Assembly: GCA_015065935.1 (NCBI GenBank)
Contig: SVPI01000006.1
Span: 17,112 to 81,111 of the forward strand
Origin: Oscillospiraceae bacterium
GTDB lineage: Bacteria > Bacillota > Clostridia > Oscillospirales > Acutalibacteraceae
Direction: 5' to 3'
DNA: 64,000 bases
A program made the translations under genes and the position numbers. The notes beneath the pieces were generated by a model. The model did not search any database. It was given only the letters and a program-made list of their open reading frames with translations, and was not told where the DNA came from. Below, piece by piece: positions 22,733 to 33,100 of the stretch. Position 1 is the stretch's first letter. Each line of letters opens with the position of its first letter.

Positions 22733-23512
22733 TTATTTTCCATTTTTTATAATCTCATAATTCCTTAAAATTACCTTTCCGCCGCGCCAGGTGTAGGCTC
22801 TGTCACAAAAATCCTCGGTGGGGGAGAAGCAGGAGCGATAGGAACTTATAAATTCGGCAATATCGGTTAGGTCTTTGCCATTATTTTCAGGGCAGACCTC
22901 ACTGCAAATATCACAGCCCCAAACACAGCCGCTTTTTTTAATCACAGCCTGCTGTTCGGCCGAAAGCTCGCCCTTTTGCTGGGTGATTTTTGAAAGGCAG
23001 TCTTCATTTTTAAGCCCCACAGGGCAGGCCGCCTTGCATTTCCCACAACCCAAGCAGTGGGTGGGGGAGTGGTCGGCAATTTTAAGGTCTAGGTCGGTTA
23101 CAATTTCGCCTAAAAAGACAAAGCTGCCGAACCTATCATCAATAAAAAGACCGTTTTGCCCCACTCTTCCGAGCCCTGTTTTTGAAAGGGCTAAAACCTC
23201 ATTTATAGGGGAATTATCAATAAAAGGCTCAAAGGCGTTTTCCGGAAAAAGCGCCTTTAATTTTTCTGCCGCGGTATTAAGCATTTCGCCGCAAACAAGG
23301 TGATAATCTTTAGTGGCGGCATAGCGGCTTATATTTTTTGGCGGCGCGCTTTCCACCCTATAGGGAAAAACAGCGCAAATAACCGTTTTTGAATTTTGGG
23401 GCAGGCGGGCAGAATTTCGGCAGGGGAGAAGGGCATTTTTTACCCCTTCGTAAGTGCAAAAGCCCACTCTGTTTATGCCGCAGGAATTTAAAATTTCTAT
23501 AATTCTTTCCAT
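22733..23512 (-). CDS. QueG-like 4Fe-4S double-cluster protein
   Basis: 259 residues. Two ferredoxin-type cluster motifs, CLGCGKCKAACPVG and CVWGCDICSEVCPENNG, follow an N-terminal DUF1730-type domain containing DNSPINEVLALSKTGLGRVG. This is the layout of epoxyqueuosine reductase (last step of queuosine synthesis), but full QueG is about 310-390 residues and this lacks the C-terminal extension, so a QueG-like reductase of unknown substrate is the safer name. It lies two bases downstream of the ABC exporter genes and may just share their transcript. Confidence 0.78.
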   Translation of the reverse strand: MERIIEILNSCGINRVGFCTYEGVKNALLPCRNSARLPQNSKTVICAVFPYRVESAPPKNISRYAATKDYHLVCGEMLNTAAEKLKALFPENAFEPFIDNSPINEVLALSKTGLGRVGQNGLFIDDRFGSFVFLGEIVTDLDLKIADHSPTHCLGCGKCKAACPVGLKNEDCLSKITQQKGELSAEQQAVIKKSGCVWGCDICSEVCPENNGKDLTDIAEFISSYRSCFSPTEDFCDRAYTWRGGKVILRNYEIIKNGK

Positions 23513-23514
23513 AG

Positions 23515-25446
23515 CTATTCAAGCTCAAAGGCGCCTGTGTAAAGCTGATAATAGGTGCCTTTTTTGGCAATTAATTCATCGTGGGTGCCGCGCTCAATAA
23601 TGCGACCCTTATCCAGCACCATAATAACATCGGAATTCATAACGGTGGAAAGCCTGTGGGCAATAACAAAAACTGTTCTGCCCAGCATTAATTTGTCCAT
23701 ACCCGCCTGAACAAGGGCTTCGGTGCGGGTATCTATAGAGGAGGTTGCCTCATCAAGAATCATAACAGGTGGGTCGGCAACGGCGGCGCGGGCAATGGCA
23801 ATAAGCTGGCGCTGTCCTTGGGATAAATTGGCGCCGTTATTTGTAAGCAGTGTGTTATAGCCCTCGGGCAGGCGGCGAATGAAATCATCGGCACCTGCAA
23901 GGCGTGCGGCCTCAATACACTGCTCATCGGTAGCAGTAAGCTCACCATAGCGAATGTTATCCATAACCGTGCCTGTAAACAGGTTTGTTTCCTGTAAAAC
24001 AATGCCAAGGGAGCGGCGCAGGTCGGATTTCTTAATTTTATTAATGTTAATGCCATCGTAGCGGATTTTGCCATCGGCAATATCGTAAAAACGGTTAATA
24101 AGGTTTAAAATGGTGGTTTTGCCGGCACCTGTTGCGCCAACAAAGGCAACCTTTTGACCGGGGCGGGCATAAACCGAAATATCGTGAAGCACCGGCTTGT
24201 TTTCCTCATAGCCAAAATCAACCTCAGTCATTGTAACATCGCCTTTAAGCTCGGTGTAGGTTACACTGCCATCAGAGTGGGGGTGCTTCCAGGCCCAGTG
24301 ACCTGTGTGCTTTTTGGTTTCCTTAATATTGCCGTTTTCATCAATTTCGGCGTTAACAAGGGTAACATAGCCCTCATCGGTTTCGGGGGTGCTATCCATA
24401 AGCTCAAAAATACGCTGTGCGCCTGCAAGGGCCATAGCAATAGAGTTAAACTGCTGTGCAACCTGGTTAACGTTGCCTGTGAACTGCTTGGTCATATTAA
24501 GGAAGGGGATAATAATATCAATGGTAAAGGGCAGGCCTGCAATGCCGATATTGGGCATTCCCGAAATAAGGAAAAGGCCGCCTGCAGTGGCACAAATAAC
24601 ATAAAGAATGTTACCGAGGTTTTGTGTTATGGGACCCAGCACGTTGGCATATGCGTGGGCACGGAAGCCAACCTCGTAAAGCTCATCGTTAAGCTTATTA
24701 AAATCCTCCTTAACCCTTTCCTCGCGGGAAAAGACTTTAACAACCTTTTGTCCGGTCATAATTTCCTGAATAAAGCCCTCGGCCTTACCAACAGCCTTTT
24801 GCTGCGCCATAAAGAACTTGGCACTGCCGCCGCCGATTTTGCCTGAGATAAAGAACATTGCGACAACGCCGCAAAGAACAACCAGTGTCATAGGAATAGA
24901 GTACCACAGCATAATGGAAAGCACGGTGGTAACAATTATAACCGACTGCAAAAGGTGGGGAAGTGACTGGGAAACAAGCTGGCGAAGAGTATCAATATCA
25001 TTGGTATAATGGCTCATAATATCGCCGTGCTTATTCTGGTCAAAATATTTAATGGGCAAATTCTGCATTCCATCAAACATTTTGCACCTCATTTTGGAAA
25101 GGAAGCCCTGGGTAATAAAGGTCATAAGCTGGGTGTGGAGGAACATAAAAATGAGGGAAAGCAGATAAAGCACAATAAGGGTGATGATTTTAGGTAAAAT
25201 TTCACCCATTGCCGCAGTTATATCGGTAGAGCCCATATCAAGATACTTTGTGATAACCGCAAGCACCTGCTGGGTAAACACCGATGGAATTGCCGAAACA
25301 AGGGATGAAAAGATAATGCAAAAACAGGTGAAGGGTAAAAGTGCAGGGTAGTATTTAAAGAGCATTTTAACAACGCGAAGCAGCATTTTAGGGTCTAGCT
25401 TTCTTGTTGCTCTGGCGCCCTTTGGCAGCTGTGCCGGCTTACTCAT
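23515..25446 (-). CDS. ABC exporter half-transporter, catalytically canonical subunit
   Basis: 643 residues: six-helix membrane domain then ATPase domain with Walker A GATGAGKTT, signature LSQGQRQL, Walker B VMILDEATSSID (catalytic Glu present) and IAHRLST. A basic N-terminal extension (PKGARATRKLDPK) precedes helix 1, and an insert of about 40 residues (ETKKHTGHWAWKHPHSDGSV) separates the two domains. Pairs with the degenerate subunit encoded at 25439-27196, with which it overlaps by 8 bases; together they resemble heterodimeric multidrug or lipid exporters (BmrCD, TM287/288). Confidence 0.92.
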   Translation of the reverse strand: MSKPAQLPKGARATRKLDPKMLLRVVKMLFKYYPALLPFTCFCIIFSSLVSAIPSVFTQQVLAVITKYLDMGSTDITAAMGEILPKIITLIVLYLLSLIFMFLHTQLMTFITQGFLSKMRCKMFDGMQNLPIKYFDQNKHGDIMSHYTNDIDTLRQLVSQSLPHLLQSVIIVTTVLSIMLWYSIPMTLVVLCGVVAMFFISGKIGGGSAKFFMAQQKAVGKAEGFIQEIMTGQKVVKVFSREERVKEDFNKLNDELYEVGFRAHAYANVLGPITQNLGNILYVICATAGGLFLISGMPNIGIAGLPFTIDIIIPFLNMTKQFTGNVNQVAQQFNSIAMALAGAQRIFELMDSTPETDEGYVTLVNAEIDENGNIKETKKHTGHWAWKHPHSDGSVTYTELKGDVTMTEVDFGYEENKPVLHDISVYARPGQKVAFVGATGAGKTTILNLINRFYDIADGKIRYDGININKIKKSDLRRSLGIVLQETNLFTGTVMDNIRYGELTATDEQCIEAARLAGADDFIRRLPEGYNTLLTNNGANLSQGQRQLIAIARAAVADPPVMILDEATSSIDTRTEALVQAGMDKLMLGRTVFVIAHRLSTVMNSDVIMVLDKGRIIERGTHDELIAKKGTYYQLYTGAFELE

Positions 25447-27196
25447 TTATACCACCTGCCTTTACCTGTTGTGTGTAAACCTCACGGTAAATATCACTGC
25501 TGCTAAGCAGCTGGTCGTGGGTTCCCAGCGCCGAAATACTGCCGCCATCAAGCACAATAATTAAATCGGCATCCATAACCGAAGCCACACGCTGTGCAAT
25601 AATAATTTTGGTGGTTTCGGGGATAAACCTTTTGAAGCCCGCGCGAATAAGCGCATCGGTTTTAGTATCAACAGCACTTGTTGAATCATCAAGAATTAAA
25701 ATTTTAGGCTTTCGAACTAAGGCGCGAGCAATACAAAGGCGCTGTTTTTGACCGCCCGAAACATTGGTACCGCCCTGCTCAATAAAGGTGTCGTAACCAT
25801 CGGGGAAGGACATAACAAAATCGTGTGCCTGGGCAAGCTTGCAGGCCTCAATTAACTCCTCGTCGGTGGCATTTTCATTACCCCAACGCAGGTTTTCCTT
25901 AATTGTGCCCGAAAACAGCAGGTTTTTTTGTAAAACCATTGCAACACTTTGTCTTAGGGTATCAAGGTCATAAACTCTGACATCCCTGCCGCCAACAAGA
26001 AGCTGGCCTTCGGTAACATCATAAAGGCGGTCAATAAGCTGAACAAGGGTGGTTTTACTGGAGCCTGTGCCACCGAGAATACCAACCGTCATACCCGATT
26101 TAATATTAAGGTTTATATTTTTAAGGGCAAACTGCTCGGCAGATTTTGAATATTTAAAGGAAACATTTTTAAATTCAACACTGCCGTTTTCAACGGTGTA
26201 AACAGGGTTTTCGGGGTTTGAAAGCTCAGGCACCTCGGTTAAAACCTCATAAATACGCTTAATGCTTTCTGCCGACATAGTAAGCATAACATAAATCATA
26301 GAAAGCATCATAAGCTGCATTAAAATTTGCATACCGTAGGTAAGCATAGCGGAAATTTCACCAACATTTATAGTGGTGCCGCCGCTTGTTATAACAAGGT
26401 GGGAGCCAACCAGCAGTACAAATACCATATTAAAGTAGATGCAAATTTGCATTAGGGGGCCGTTTAGCGCCACAATGCGCTCGGCGCGGGTGAAATCTAT
26501 ACGAATATTTTCACTTGCCACACCGAATTTTTCCTTTTCGTAATCCTCACGGGAAAAGCCCTTAACAACACGCATTGCACGAACATTTTCCTCAATGGAT
26601 TCATTTAAGCGGTCATACTTTTTAAATACGCGGCGGAAGGAGGGCATTGCCTTTCTTGCCACCATTAAAAGACCAAAAACAAGGAAGGGGATAATAACCA
26701 CAAAGCTGGTTGCCAAGGCTCCGCCCATAACGTATGCCATAATAACGGCGAAAATAAGCATAAGTGGCGCCCTTACCGCCGTTCTTATAATCATCATAAA
26801 GGACATTTGCACGTGGGTAATATCGGTTGTAAGGCGTGTAACAAGGGATGAGGTTGAAAACTTATCAATATTACTAAATGAAAAGGTTTGAAGGCGGGAG
26901 AAAACATCGCGCCTTAGGTTTCTTGCAAAGCCTGAGGATGCCTTGGCGCTGGTAAAGGCCGCAAGACCGCCGCAGGTTAAAGACAAAACGGCAAGCAGCA
27001 CGAGTATGGCGCCTGTTTTTAAAACGTCGCCCATACTTATTGCTCCCGTTGCGGCGCCGCTTTGAATTGAGTTAATAAGATTAGCGGTTAAAAAGGGAAT
27101 AAAGCATTCAATTACAACCTCACCCGTCATTAAAAGCACGGTGAGAATGGTGGGGAGCTTAAACTCTCCGACGCACTTTAAAAGGCGTTTAAACAT
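25439..27196 (-). CDS. ABC exporter half-transporter, degenerate-site subunit
   Basis: 585 residues, six-helix membrane domain plus ATPase. The Walker B ends ILILDDSTSAVD with Asp where the catalytic Glu should be, and the switch reads AQRVAS instead of AHR (His replaced by Gln). Walker A is GGTGSSKTT. These changes mark the degenerate site of heterodimeric ABC exporters. First gene of the pair on the minus strand; about 50 bases separate it from the HAD gene upstream. Confidence 0.92.
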   Translation of the reverse strand: MFKRLLKCVGEFKLPTILTVLLMTGEVVIECFIPFLTANLINSIQSGAATGAISMGDVLKTGAILVLLAVLSLTCGGLAAFTSAKASSGFARNLRRDVFSRLQTFSFSNIDKFSTSSLVTRLTTDITHVQMSFMMIIRTAVRAPLMLIFAVIMAYVMGGALATSFVVIIPFLVFGLLMVARKAMPSFRRVFKKYDRLNESIEENVRAMRVVKGFSREDYEKEKFGVASENIRIDFTRAERIVALNGPLMQICIYFNMVFVLLVGSHLVITSGGTTINVGEISAMLTYGMQILMQLMMLSMIYVMLTMSAESIKRIYEVLTEVPELSNPENPVYTVENGSVEFKNVSFKYSKSAEQFALKNINLNIKSGMTVGILGGTGSSKTTLVQLIDRLYDVTEGQLLVGGRDVRVYDLDTLRQSVAMVLQKNLLFSGTIKENLRWGNENATDEELIEACKLAQAHDFVMSFPDGYDTFIEQGGTNVSGGQKQRLCIARALVRKPKILILDDSTSAVDTKTDALIRAGFKRFIPETTKIIIAQRVASVMDADLIIVLDGGSISALGTHDQLLSSSDIYREVYTQQVKAGGINE

Positions 27197-27245
27197 TTAA
27201 AATTTCGCTTCCTTTCGGAGAATAGGGTTTAAAATATGTAAAAAA

Positions 27246-27941
27246 TCACAAAGAGTTGATTTTACGAACAAGCTCGGGTATTTCGGAAACATCGTCAACC
27301 TCAAAAGGCGCGCGCTCATCCTCACCAATGGGCCAAACCCCTGTTGTTTTAACCCAAACAGGAATATAGCCGCCGTTTATTGCGCCCCTTACATCGTTTA
27401 AGGGGTTGTCGCCAACATAAAGCAGCTCATTTGGGGCAATGCCTAATTTATTGCTCATAACCAAAAAGGCTTCAGGGTCGGGCTTTGCGGGGTAACGGAT
27501 GTCATCACAAACTATAACCTCATCAAAGTGCTTCCATAAATCCATCATATCAAGCTTTCTCGACTGGGTTTCAAAGGGACCGTTTGTTATAAGGGCAACC
27601 TTTAAACCCATTTGGCGAAGCTCACTTAGCATACTGTCGGTAAAGGGGTACTTTATTGCGGCAATTTTCCAGCAGTGGTTGCAAATGCACTGCCAAACCT
27701 CTTCGCCTTTTGTACCCTCTAAGAAAACACCGTCTTCAATAAGAAATTTCGTAAGGTTAACCCAGCCGCCGTAAATGTGGAGTTTTTCTATCCTAATTAA
27801 TTTTTCAATAAAATCACTTTCGCTCAAATTTGCAGGGATTTTATCCCGCATAATTTTGTACATTTCAGGGAGTACCGCGCGAAGCGTGGCATAGCGGTCA
27901 AAAAGTGTGTGGTCTAAATCAAAAACAACGCCTTTAATCAT
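27246..27941 (-). CDS. HAD-superfamily hydrolase (YjjG/phosphoglycolate phosphatase-like)
   Basis: 231 residues. HAD motif I DLDHTLFD (Asp8, Asp10), motif II ITNGP, motif III Lys in PAKPDPEAF, motif IV VGDNPLNDVRGA. The helical cap between motifs I and II is of the C1 type. A small-molecule phosphatase; substrate unknown. It lies 13 bases downstream of lepA and is probably co-transcribed with it. Confidence 0.88.
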   Translation of the reverse strand: MIKGVVFDLDHTLFDRYATLRAVLPEMYKIMRDKIPANLSESDFIEKLIRIEKLHIYGGWVNLTKFLIEDGVFLEGTKGEEVWQCICNHCWKIAAIKYPFTDSMLSELRQMGLKVALITNGPFETQSRKLDMMDLWKHFDEVIVCDDIRYPAKPDPEAFLVMSNKLGIAPNELLYVGDNPLNDVRGAINGGYIPVWVKTTGVWPIGEDERAPFEVDDVSEIPELVRKINSL

Positions 27942-27954
27942 TTCGGTCTCCTAT

Positions 27955-29760
27955 TTATTCATCAAGCTTTAAAACTGCCATAAATGCCTCCTGCGGCACC
28001 TCTACGCTGCCAAGCTGGCGCATTCTCTTTTTGCCTTCCTTCTGTTTTTCAAGGAGCTTTTTCTTTCTTGTGATATCGCCGCCGTAGCACTTGGCAAGAA
28101 CATCCTTTCTTAGTGCCTTAACGGTTTCGCGGGCAATAACCTTGCCACCAACGGCAACCTGAATGGGCACCTCAAAAAGCTGGCGGGGGATAAATTCCTT
28201 AAGGCGCTCGGCAATCCTTCTGGCTCTGCCATAGGAATTATCGGCGTGAACAATAAAGGAAAGGGCGTCAACAACATCGCCCGCAAGCAAAACGTCAAGC
28301 TTAACAAGGCGGGAGGTCTCATAGCCCTTCATTTCATAGTCATAGCTTGCATAGCCCTTGGTGCGGGACTTAAGGGCATCAAAAAAGTCGTAAACAATTT
28401 CGCCCATAGGCATAATGTAATGAATGTCAACCCTGTCGCCCATATATTTCATATCGGTGTAGGTGCCGCGCCTTTCCTCACACAGCTGCATAATTGCGCC
28501 GACAAAGCTGCTTGGGGAATAGATATGCACATCGGCAACAGGCTCAAAGGCCTTTACAATGGTTGCAGGGTCGGGATAGTTGGTGGGGTTATCAACCGAT
28601 ACGGTTTCTCCGTTTGTCAGTTCAAATTTATAAATAACGCTGGGGGCGGTGGTAACAAGGTCTAAATTGTATTCACGTTCAAGGCGTTCCTGAATAATTT
28701 CCATGTGTAAAAGACCCAAAAATCCGCAACGGAAGCCGAAGCCCAGTGCCGAGGAGGTTTCGGGCTCATAAAGAAGGGAAGCATCATTAAGCTGCAGCTT
28801 TTCGAGGGCTTCTCTTAAATCTCCGTAGCGGGCGCCATCGGCAGGGTAAATTCCACAAAAAACAACAGGAGTTGCCTTGCGGTAGCCTGCAAGTGCCTCG
28901 GCGGCAGGGGAGTCGGCCAAAGTAATGGTGTCGCCAACCTGTGCCTCACTTACAGTTTTAATTGAGGCGGCCAGGTAGCCAACCTCGCCGGCCTCAAGGC
29001 AGTCACACTGCTCAAGGGCAAGGGCGCCCTTTCGGCCAAGCTCTACAACCTGAACGGTGGCGCCTGTTGCCATCATTTTAATGGTGTCGCCAACCTTAAT
29101 TTTGCCGCTTACAACGCGGAAGAAAACCACAACACCCTTGTAGGAGTCGTAGTAGGAATCGAAAATAAGCGCTTTTAAAGGTGCGGTTCTGTCCCCCTTA
29201 GGGGCAGGGATATCGGTGATAATGCGCTCCAGCACCTCTTCAACATTTATGCCGTTTTTGGCGCTTATTTTGGGGCAGCCAACGGCGGGAATACCAATAA
29301 TATCCTCAATTTCGGTTATAACCCTATCAGGCTCGGCAGAGGGCAGGTCAATTTTGTTGACAACAGGGAGCAGCTCCAGCCCGTGGTCAGCGGCTAAATA
29401 GGTGTTGGCAAGGGTCTGGGCCTCAATACCCTGGGAAGCATCAACAACCAGCACCGCGCCCTCGCAGGCGGCAAGGGAGCGTGAAACCTCATAGTGAAAG
29501 TCAACGTGGCCGGGGGTGTCAATTAAATTAAGCTCGTATTTAACGCCGTCACTTGCGGTGTAATAAAGGGTTATAGCGTGGGCCTTAATGGTAATGCCGC
29601 GCTCCCTTTCAAGCTCCATACTGTCTAAAATCTGCTCCTCCATCTCTCGTGACGATACCGAATCGGTAAGCTCCAGCATTCGGTCGGCCAGGGTGGATTT
29701 GCCGTGGTCAATATGGGCGATAATACAAAAATTTCTTATGTTTTCAAGTGGGAATGACAC
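27955..29760 (-). CDS. lepA: elongation factor 4 (LepA) GTPase
   Basis: 601 residues. Ribosome-associated translational GTPase: P-loop AHIDHGKST, switch [13 protein letters not shown] (guanine specificity), and the LepA-specific C-terminus with [20 protein letters not shown] and [21 protein letters not shown] set the start at GTG 29760 with GAGGAGAG upstream, because the open frame that extends to 29814 begins with a non-conserved stretch at the predicted transcript start. Own promoter at 29803-29831. Confidence 0.95.
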   Translation of the reverse strand: MSFPLENIRNFCIIAHIDHGKSTLADRMLELTDSVSSREMEEQILDSMELERERGITIKAHAITLYYTASDGVKYELNLIDTPGHVDFHYEVSRSLAACEGAVLVVDASQGIEAQTLANTYLAADHGLELLPVVNKIDLPSAEPDRVITEIEDIIGIPAVGCPKISAKNGINVEEVLERIITDIPAPKGDRTAPLKALIFDSYYDSYKGVVVFFRVVSGKIKVGDTIKMMATGATVQVVELGRKGALALEQCDCLEAGEVGYLAASIKTVSEAQVGDTITLADSPAAEALAGYRKATPVVFCGIYPADGARYGDLREALEKLQLNDASLLYEPETSSALGFGFRCGFLGLLHMEIIQERLEREYNLDLVTTAPSVIYKFELTNGETVSVDNPTNYPDPATIVKAFEPVADVHIYSPSSFVGAIMQLCEERRGTYTDMKYMGDRVDIHYIMPMGEIVYDFFDALKSRTKGYASYDYEMKGYETSRLVKLDVLLAGDVVDALSFIVHADNSYGRARRIAERLKEFIPRQLFEVPIQVAVGGKVIARETVKALRKDVLAKCYGGDITRKKKLLEKQKEGKKRMRQLGSVEVPQEAFMAVLKLDE

Positions 29761-29802
29761 AAAATCTCTCCTCAAAAAGGATTTTTTAATATATACACAG
29801 TC

Positions 29803-29831
29803 ATAATACCACAAAACTTATGAATTTACAA
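29803..29831 (-). promoter_or_regulatory. promoter of lepA
   Basis: On the minus strand TTGTAA (29831 to 29826), 17 bases, TATTAT (29808 to 29803). Confidence 0.72.
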
Positions 29832-29950
29832 ATAAATATTATTTAATAAATTATTAATTTTTTAATGGAACGAGGGAAAAGCTAGGGTTTTTGGTTTACA
29901 TAATATCAAATGTGAGGAACATACAAAACACCAACAAATATTGATAAAAC

Positions 29951-30031
29951 TTGTAGGGTATGGCGTTTACGACATACCGCAAAAATTATACGCAAATTAA
30001 ACGGGGCGTCGAAAATCGCCGCCTCCTACAA
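29951..30031. repeat. paired REP-like element in the lepA-mfd gap
   Basis: Two REP-like hairpins facing each other: TTGTAGGGTATGGCGTTTAC... (29951-29980) and, on the other strand, TTGTAGGAGGCGGCGATTTT... (30031-30002), so the 81-bp block is bounded by TTGTAGG/CCTACAA. The rest of this 380-base divergent gap carries both promoters and one GTTTACATAAT copy (29894-29904). Confidence 0.7.
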
Positions 30032-30059
30032 ACATACAATATAGATTAATAAAAAAACA

Positions 30060-30088
30060 TTGAAAAAATGGGATAAAATGTGTATAAT
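30060..30088 (+). promoter_or_regulatory. promoter of mfd
   Basis: TTGAAA (30060-30065), 17 bases, TATAAT (30083-30088). Confidence 0.8.
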
Positions 30089-30140
30089 ATTTTTAGCGTT
30101 TAAAACGCTGCATCTAACTTGTTTAAAAGGAAAGGTTTAG

Positions 30141-33100
30141 ATGGAATTTTTAAAAAGCGTGCTGAAAAGCGAGCCTGCATTCTTAAGGCTTAAGGCGGCG
30201 CTGGGTAGTGGAAAAAAGGGCATTGCCGCTACCGGGCTTTCGAGAATTCACACCGCACTTATTACTGCGGCAACAGAGCAAAGGTGCGTGGTAATTGCTC
30301 CGGATGAGCCCTCGGCAAACGAGCTTTATGAGGATTTAATAAACCTCGGTGCGGATGCGCTTTATTTCCCCTCAAGGGATTTGTGCTTTAGCGATGCGGG
30401 CGTATCAAAAGAGTATGAAATTAAAAGAATAAACACCCTGTCAAGGCTTCTTGACGGGGCTTTTGACGTGCTTGTTTGCCCCATTTCTGCCGCCGTTTCG
30501 GCAACGGTGCCAAGGGCAGTTTTAAGGGACAGTATTTTAACCCTTAAATGCGGCGATGAGGTTGACATAATATCTCTTTGCAAAAATCTTGAAAATTTAG
30601 GCTATAAGCGTAGCGAAACGGTTGATGGCATTGGAATGTACTCGGTTCGCGGCGGTATTATTGATATTTTTTCCTCCCTTATGGGCGCCCCTACACGAAT
30701 TGAGCTTTGGGGGGATGAAATTGATACAATTTCATCCTTTGATTTAAGCACACAGCGGCGCAGTGAGAGCCTGAACGAGGTTAAAATAGGCCCCGCCTGC
30801 GAGGTGTTTTGTGACGGCGCTGTTTTAGCGGCAGAGCTTGAAGCTTTCAGGGACAGCGCAAAGCGCCTTGCCGATTTGGCGAGGGAGAATATAAACCGTG
30901 ATATAGACAGCCTTAAAGGTGGTATTTCCCTTTGTCTTGACCGCTTTTTGCCCTTTATTTTCGGAAAAACGGAAACGGTGCTAAGCTATGTCGAAAATGC
31001 CGTTTTTATTATGAGCGAAAGCGGTAGCTGTGAAAGCCATTTGGACTCTTTTAACCTACTGCAAAATGAGGATATTAAAAAGGCGGTGGAGCAGGGCTTT
31101 TTATACCATAAGGAGCCTAAATTCTCCCTGTCAAGCAGCGAGCTTTTTGCCGCCCTTTGCCCACTTGTTATTGCCGATAGTTTTTCAAGAGGTAAGTACC
31201 CTGTAGAAATTGACGGATTAATTAATTTTGATTACAAGCGCTCCTCCCCTTGGCGAGGGGATACCGAGGTGCTTTTAGAGGATTTGGAGTTCACCCTTAA
31301 AAACGGTGGAAGCGCCGTTGTTGCCGCAGGGGAAGAAAAGGCGGCAAGGGTACTGCTTCGGGATTTAAACGACAGGGGTGTTCCTGCCGTTTTGGGGCTT
31401 AACTGCCAAAAAATTACCTCCGGGGTTACGGTTGTAACAGGGGGGCTAAGCTCGGGCTTTGAACTGCCCTCGGCTAAATTTTCCTTTATAACCCACCGCC
31501 ATATAAACGGTGAAAAACGCCGTGCAAGGCGGCACAGGGCAGGTAAGGAAATCGGCAGTATTGAGGAGCTGAAAATAGGCGACTATGTTGTTCACGCCGT
31601 TCACGGCATTGGCATTTTCGGCGGCATTAATAAAATAACCGCTCAGGGTATAACCAAGGACTATGTTAAAATTTCCTATGCCAAGGGCGATGTGCTCTAT
31701 GTGCCTGTAACACAGCTTGACCTTGTTAGTAAATACATTGGCGCGGCGGATGACAGCGGCATTAAAATTCACAAGCTCGGCGGTACCGAGTGGCAGAAAA
31801 CCCGCTCCAGAGTGCGCACCGCCGTTCGTGATATGGCAAAGCAGTTAACCGCCCTTTATGCCAAGCGTATGAGCACCAAGGGGCACGCCTTTTCGCCCGA
31901 TACCGACCTGCAAAGTGACTTTGAGCGCCGCTTCCCCTATGATGAAACCCCCGACCAGCTAAGAAGCATTGATGAAATTAAGGGGGATATGGAGCGTGCC
32001 GTTCCAATGGACCGCCTTCTTTGCGGAGATGTTGGCTTTGGCAAAACCGAGGTGGCGCTTCGTGCCGCCTTTAAGTGCGTTTGTGAGGGTAAGCAGTGCG
32101 CTTTACTTGTGCCCACCACCATTCTTGCCTGGCAGCACTATAACACCGTTTTATCCCGCTTTGGAGAATTGCCGCTTGAAGTAAAAATGCTCTCCCGCTT
32201 TGTAAGCAAAAAGGAGCAGGAAAAGACTATAAGGGGGCTTAAAAACGGCACCGTTGATATGGTTATCGGCACCCACCGAATGATATCGAGCGATGTGGTT
32301 TTCCGTGATTTAGGCCTTGTTATTGTTGATGAGGAGCAACGCTTCGGCGTAGCACAAAAGGAAAAATTAAAGGAAAAATATCCCGCAGTTGATGTTTTAA
32401 CACTTTCTGCCACCCCCATTCCCCGAACCCTTAATATGGCAATGTCGGGGCTTCGGGATATGTCCTCAATAGATGAGGCGCCAAATGACCGCCACCCTGT
32501 TCAGACCTATGTTTTAGAGCACAACAAGGGCGTACTGCTTGATGCCATAAACAAGGAGCTTCGCCGTGGGGGACAGGTTTACTACCTGCACAACCGTGTT
32601 GAATCCATTGAAAAGTGCGCCGCAAGGCTTAAAGCCGACCTTCCTGAGGACACAAGAATTGCCGTTGCCCACGGCAAAATGAGCGAGGAGGAATTATCCC
32701 GCGTTTGGAAAAGCCTTATGGATGCCGAAATTGATGTTCTTGTTTGCACCACCATTATTGAAACGGGTGTTGATGTGGCAAACGCCAACACTTTAATTAT
32801 TGAGGATGCCGACCGAATGGGCCTTGCCCAGCTTCACCAGCTTCGCGGCCGTGTGGGCAGAAGCCCAAGACGTGCCTATGCCTATTTTTGCTTTAGAGGC
32901 GGCAAGGCAATGAATGAAACCGCCCTTAAACGCCTTGAGGCTATTAGAGAGTTTACCGAGTTCGGTTCGGGTATAAAAATTGCCATGCGTGACCTTGAAA
33001 TAAGGGGGGCCGGCAGTATTTTAGGCGGCGAACAACACGGCAATATGGAGGCGGTAGGTTACGATATGTACCTAAAGCTTCTTGCCGATGCCGTAAAGCA

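Noticed and set aside
24154..24846. Open frame of 230 codons opposite the ABC exporter gene.
   Set aside because: Antisense shadow of a conserved ATPase domain; no promoter or family resemblance.
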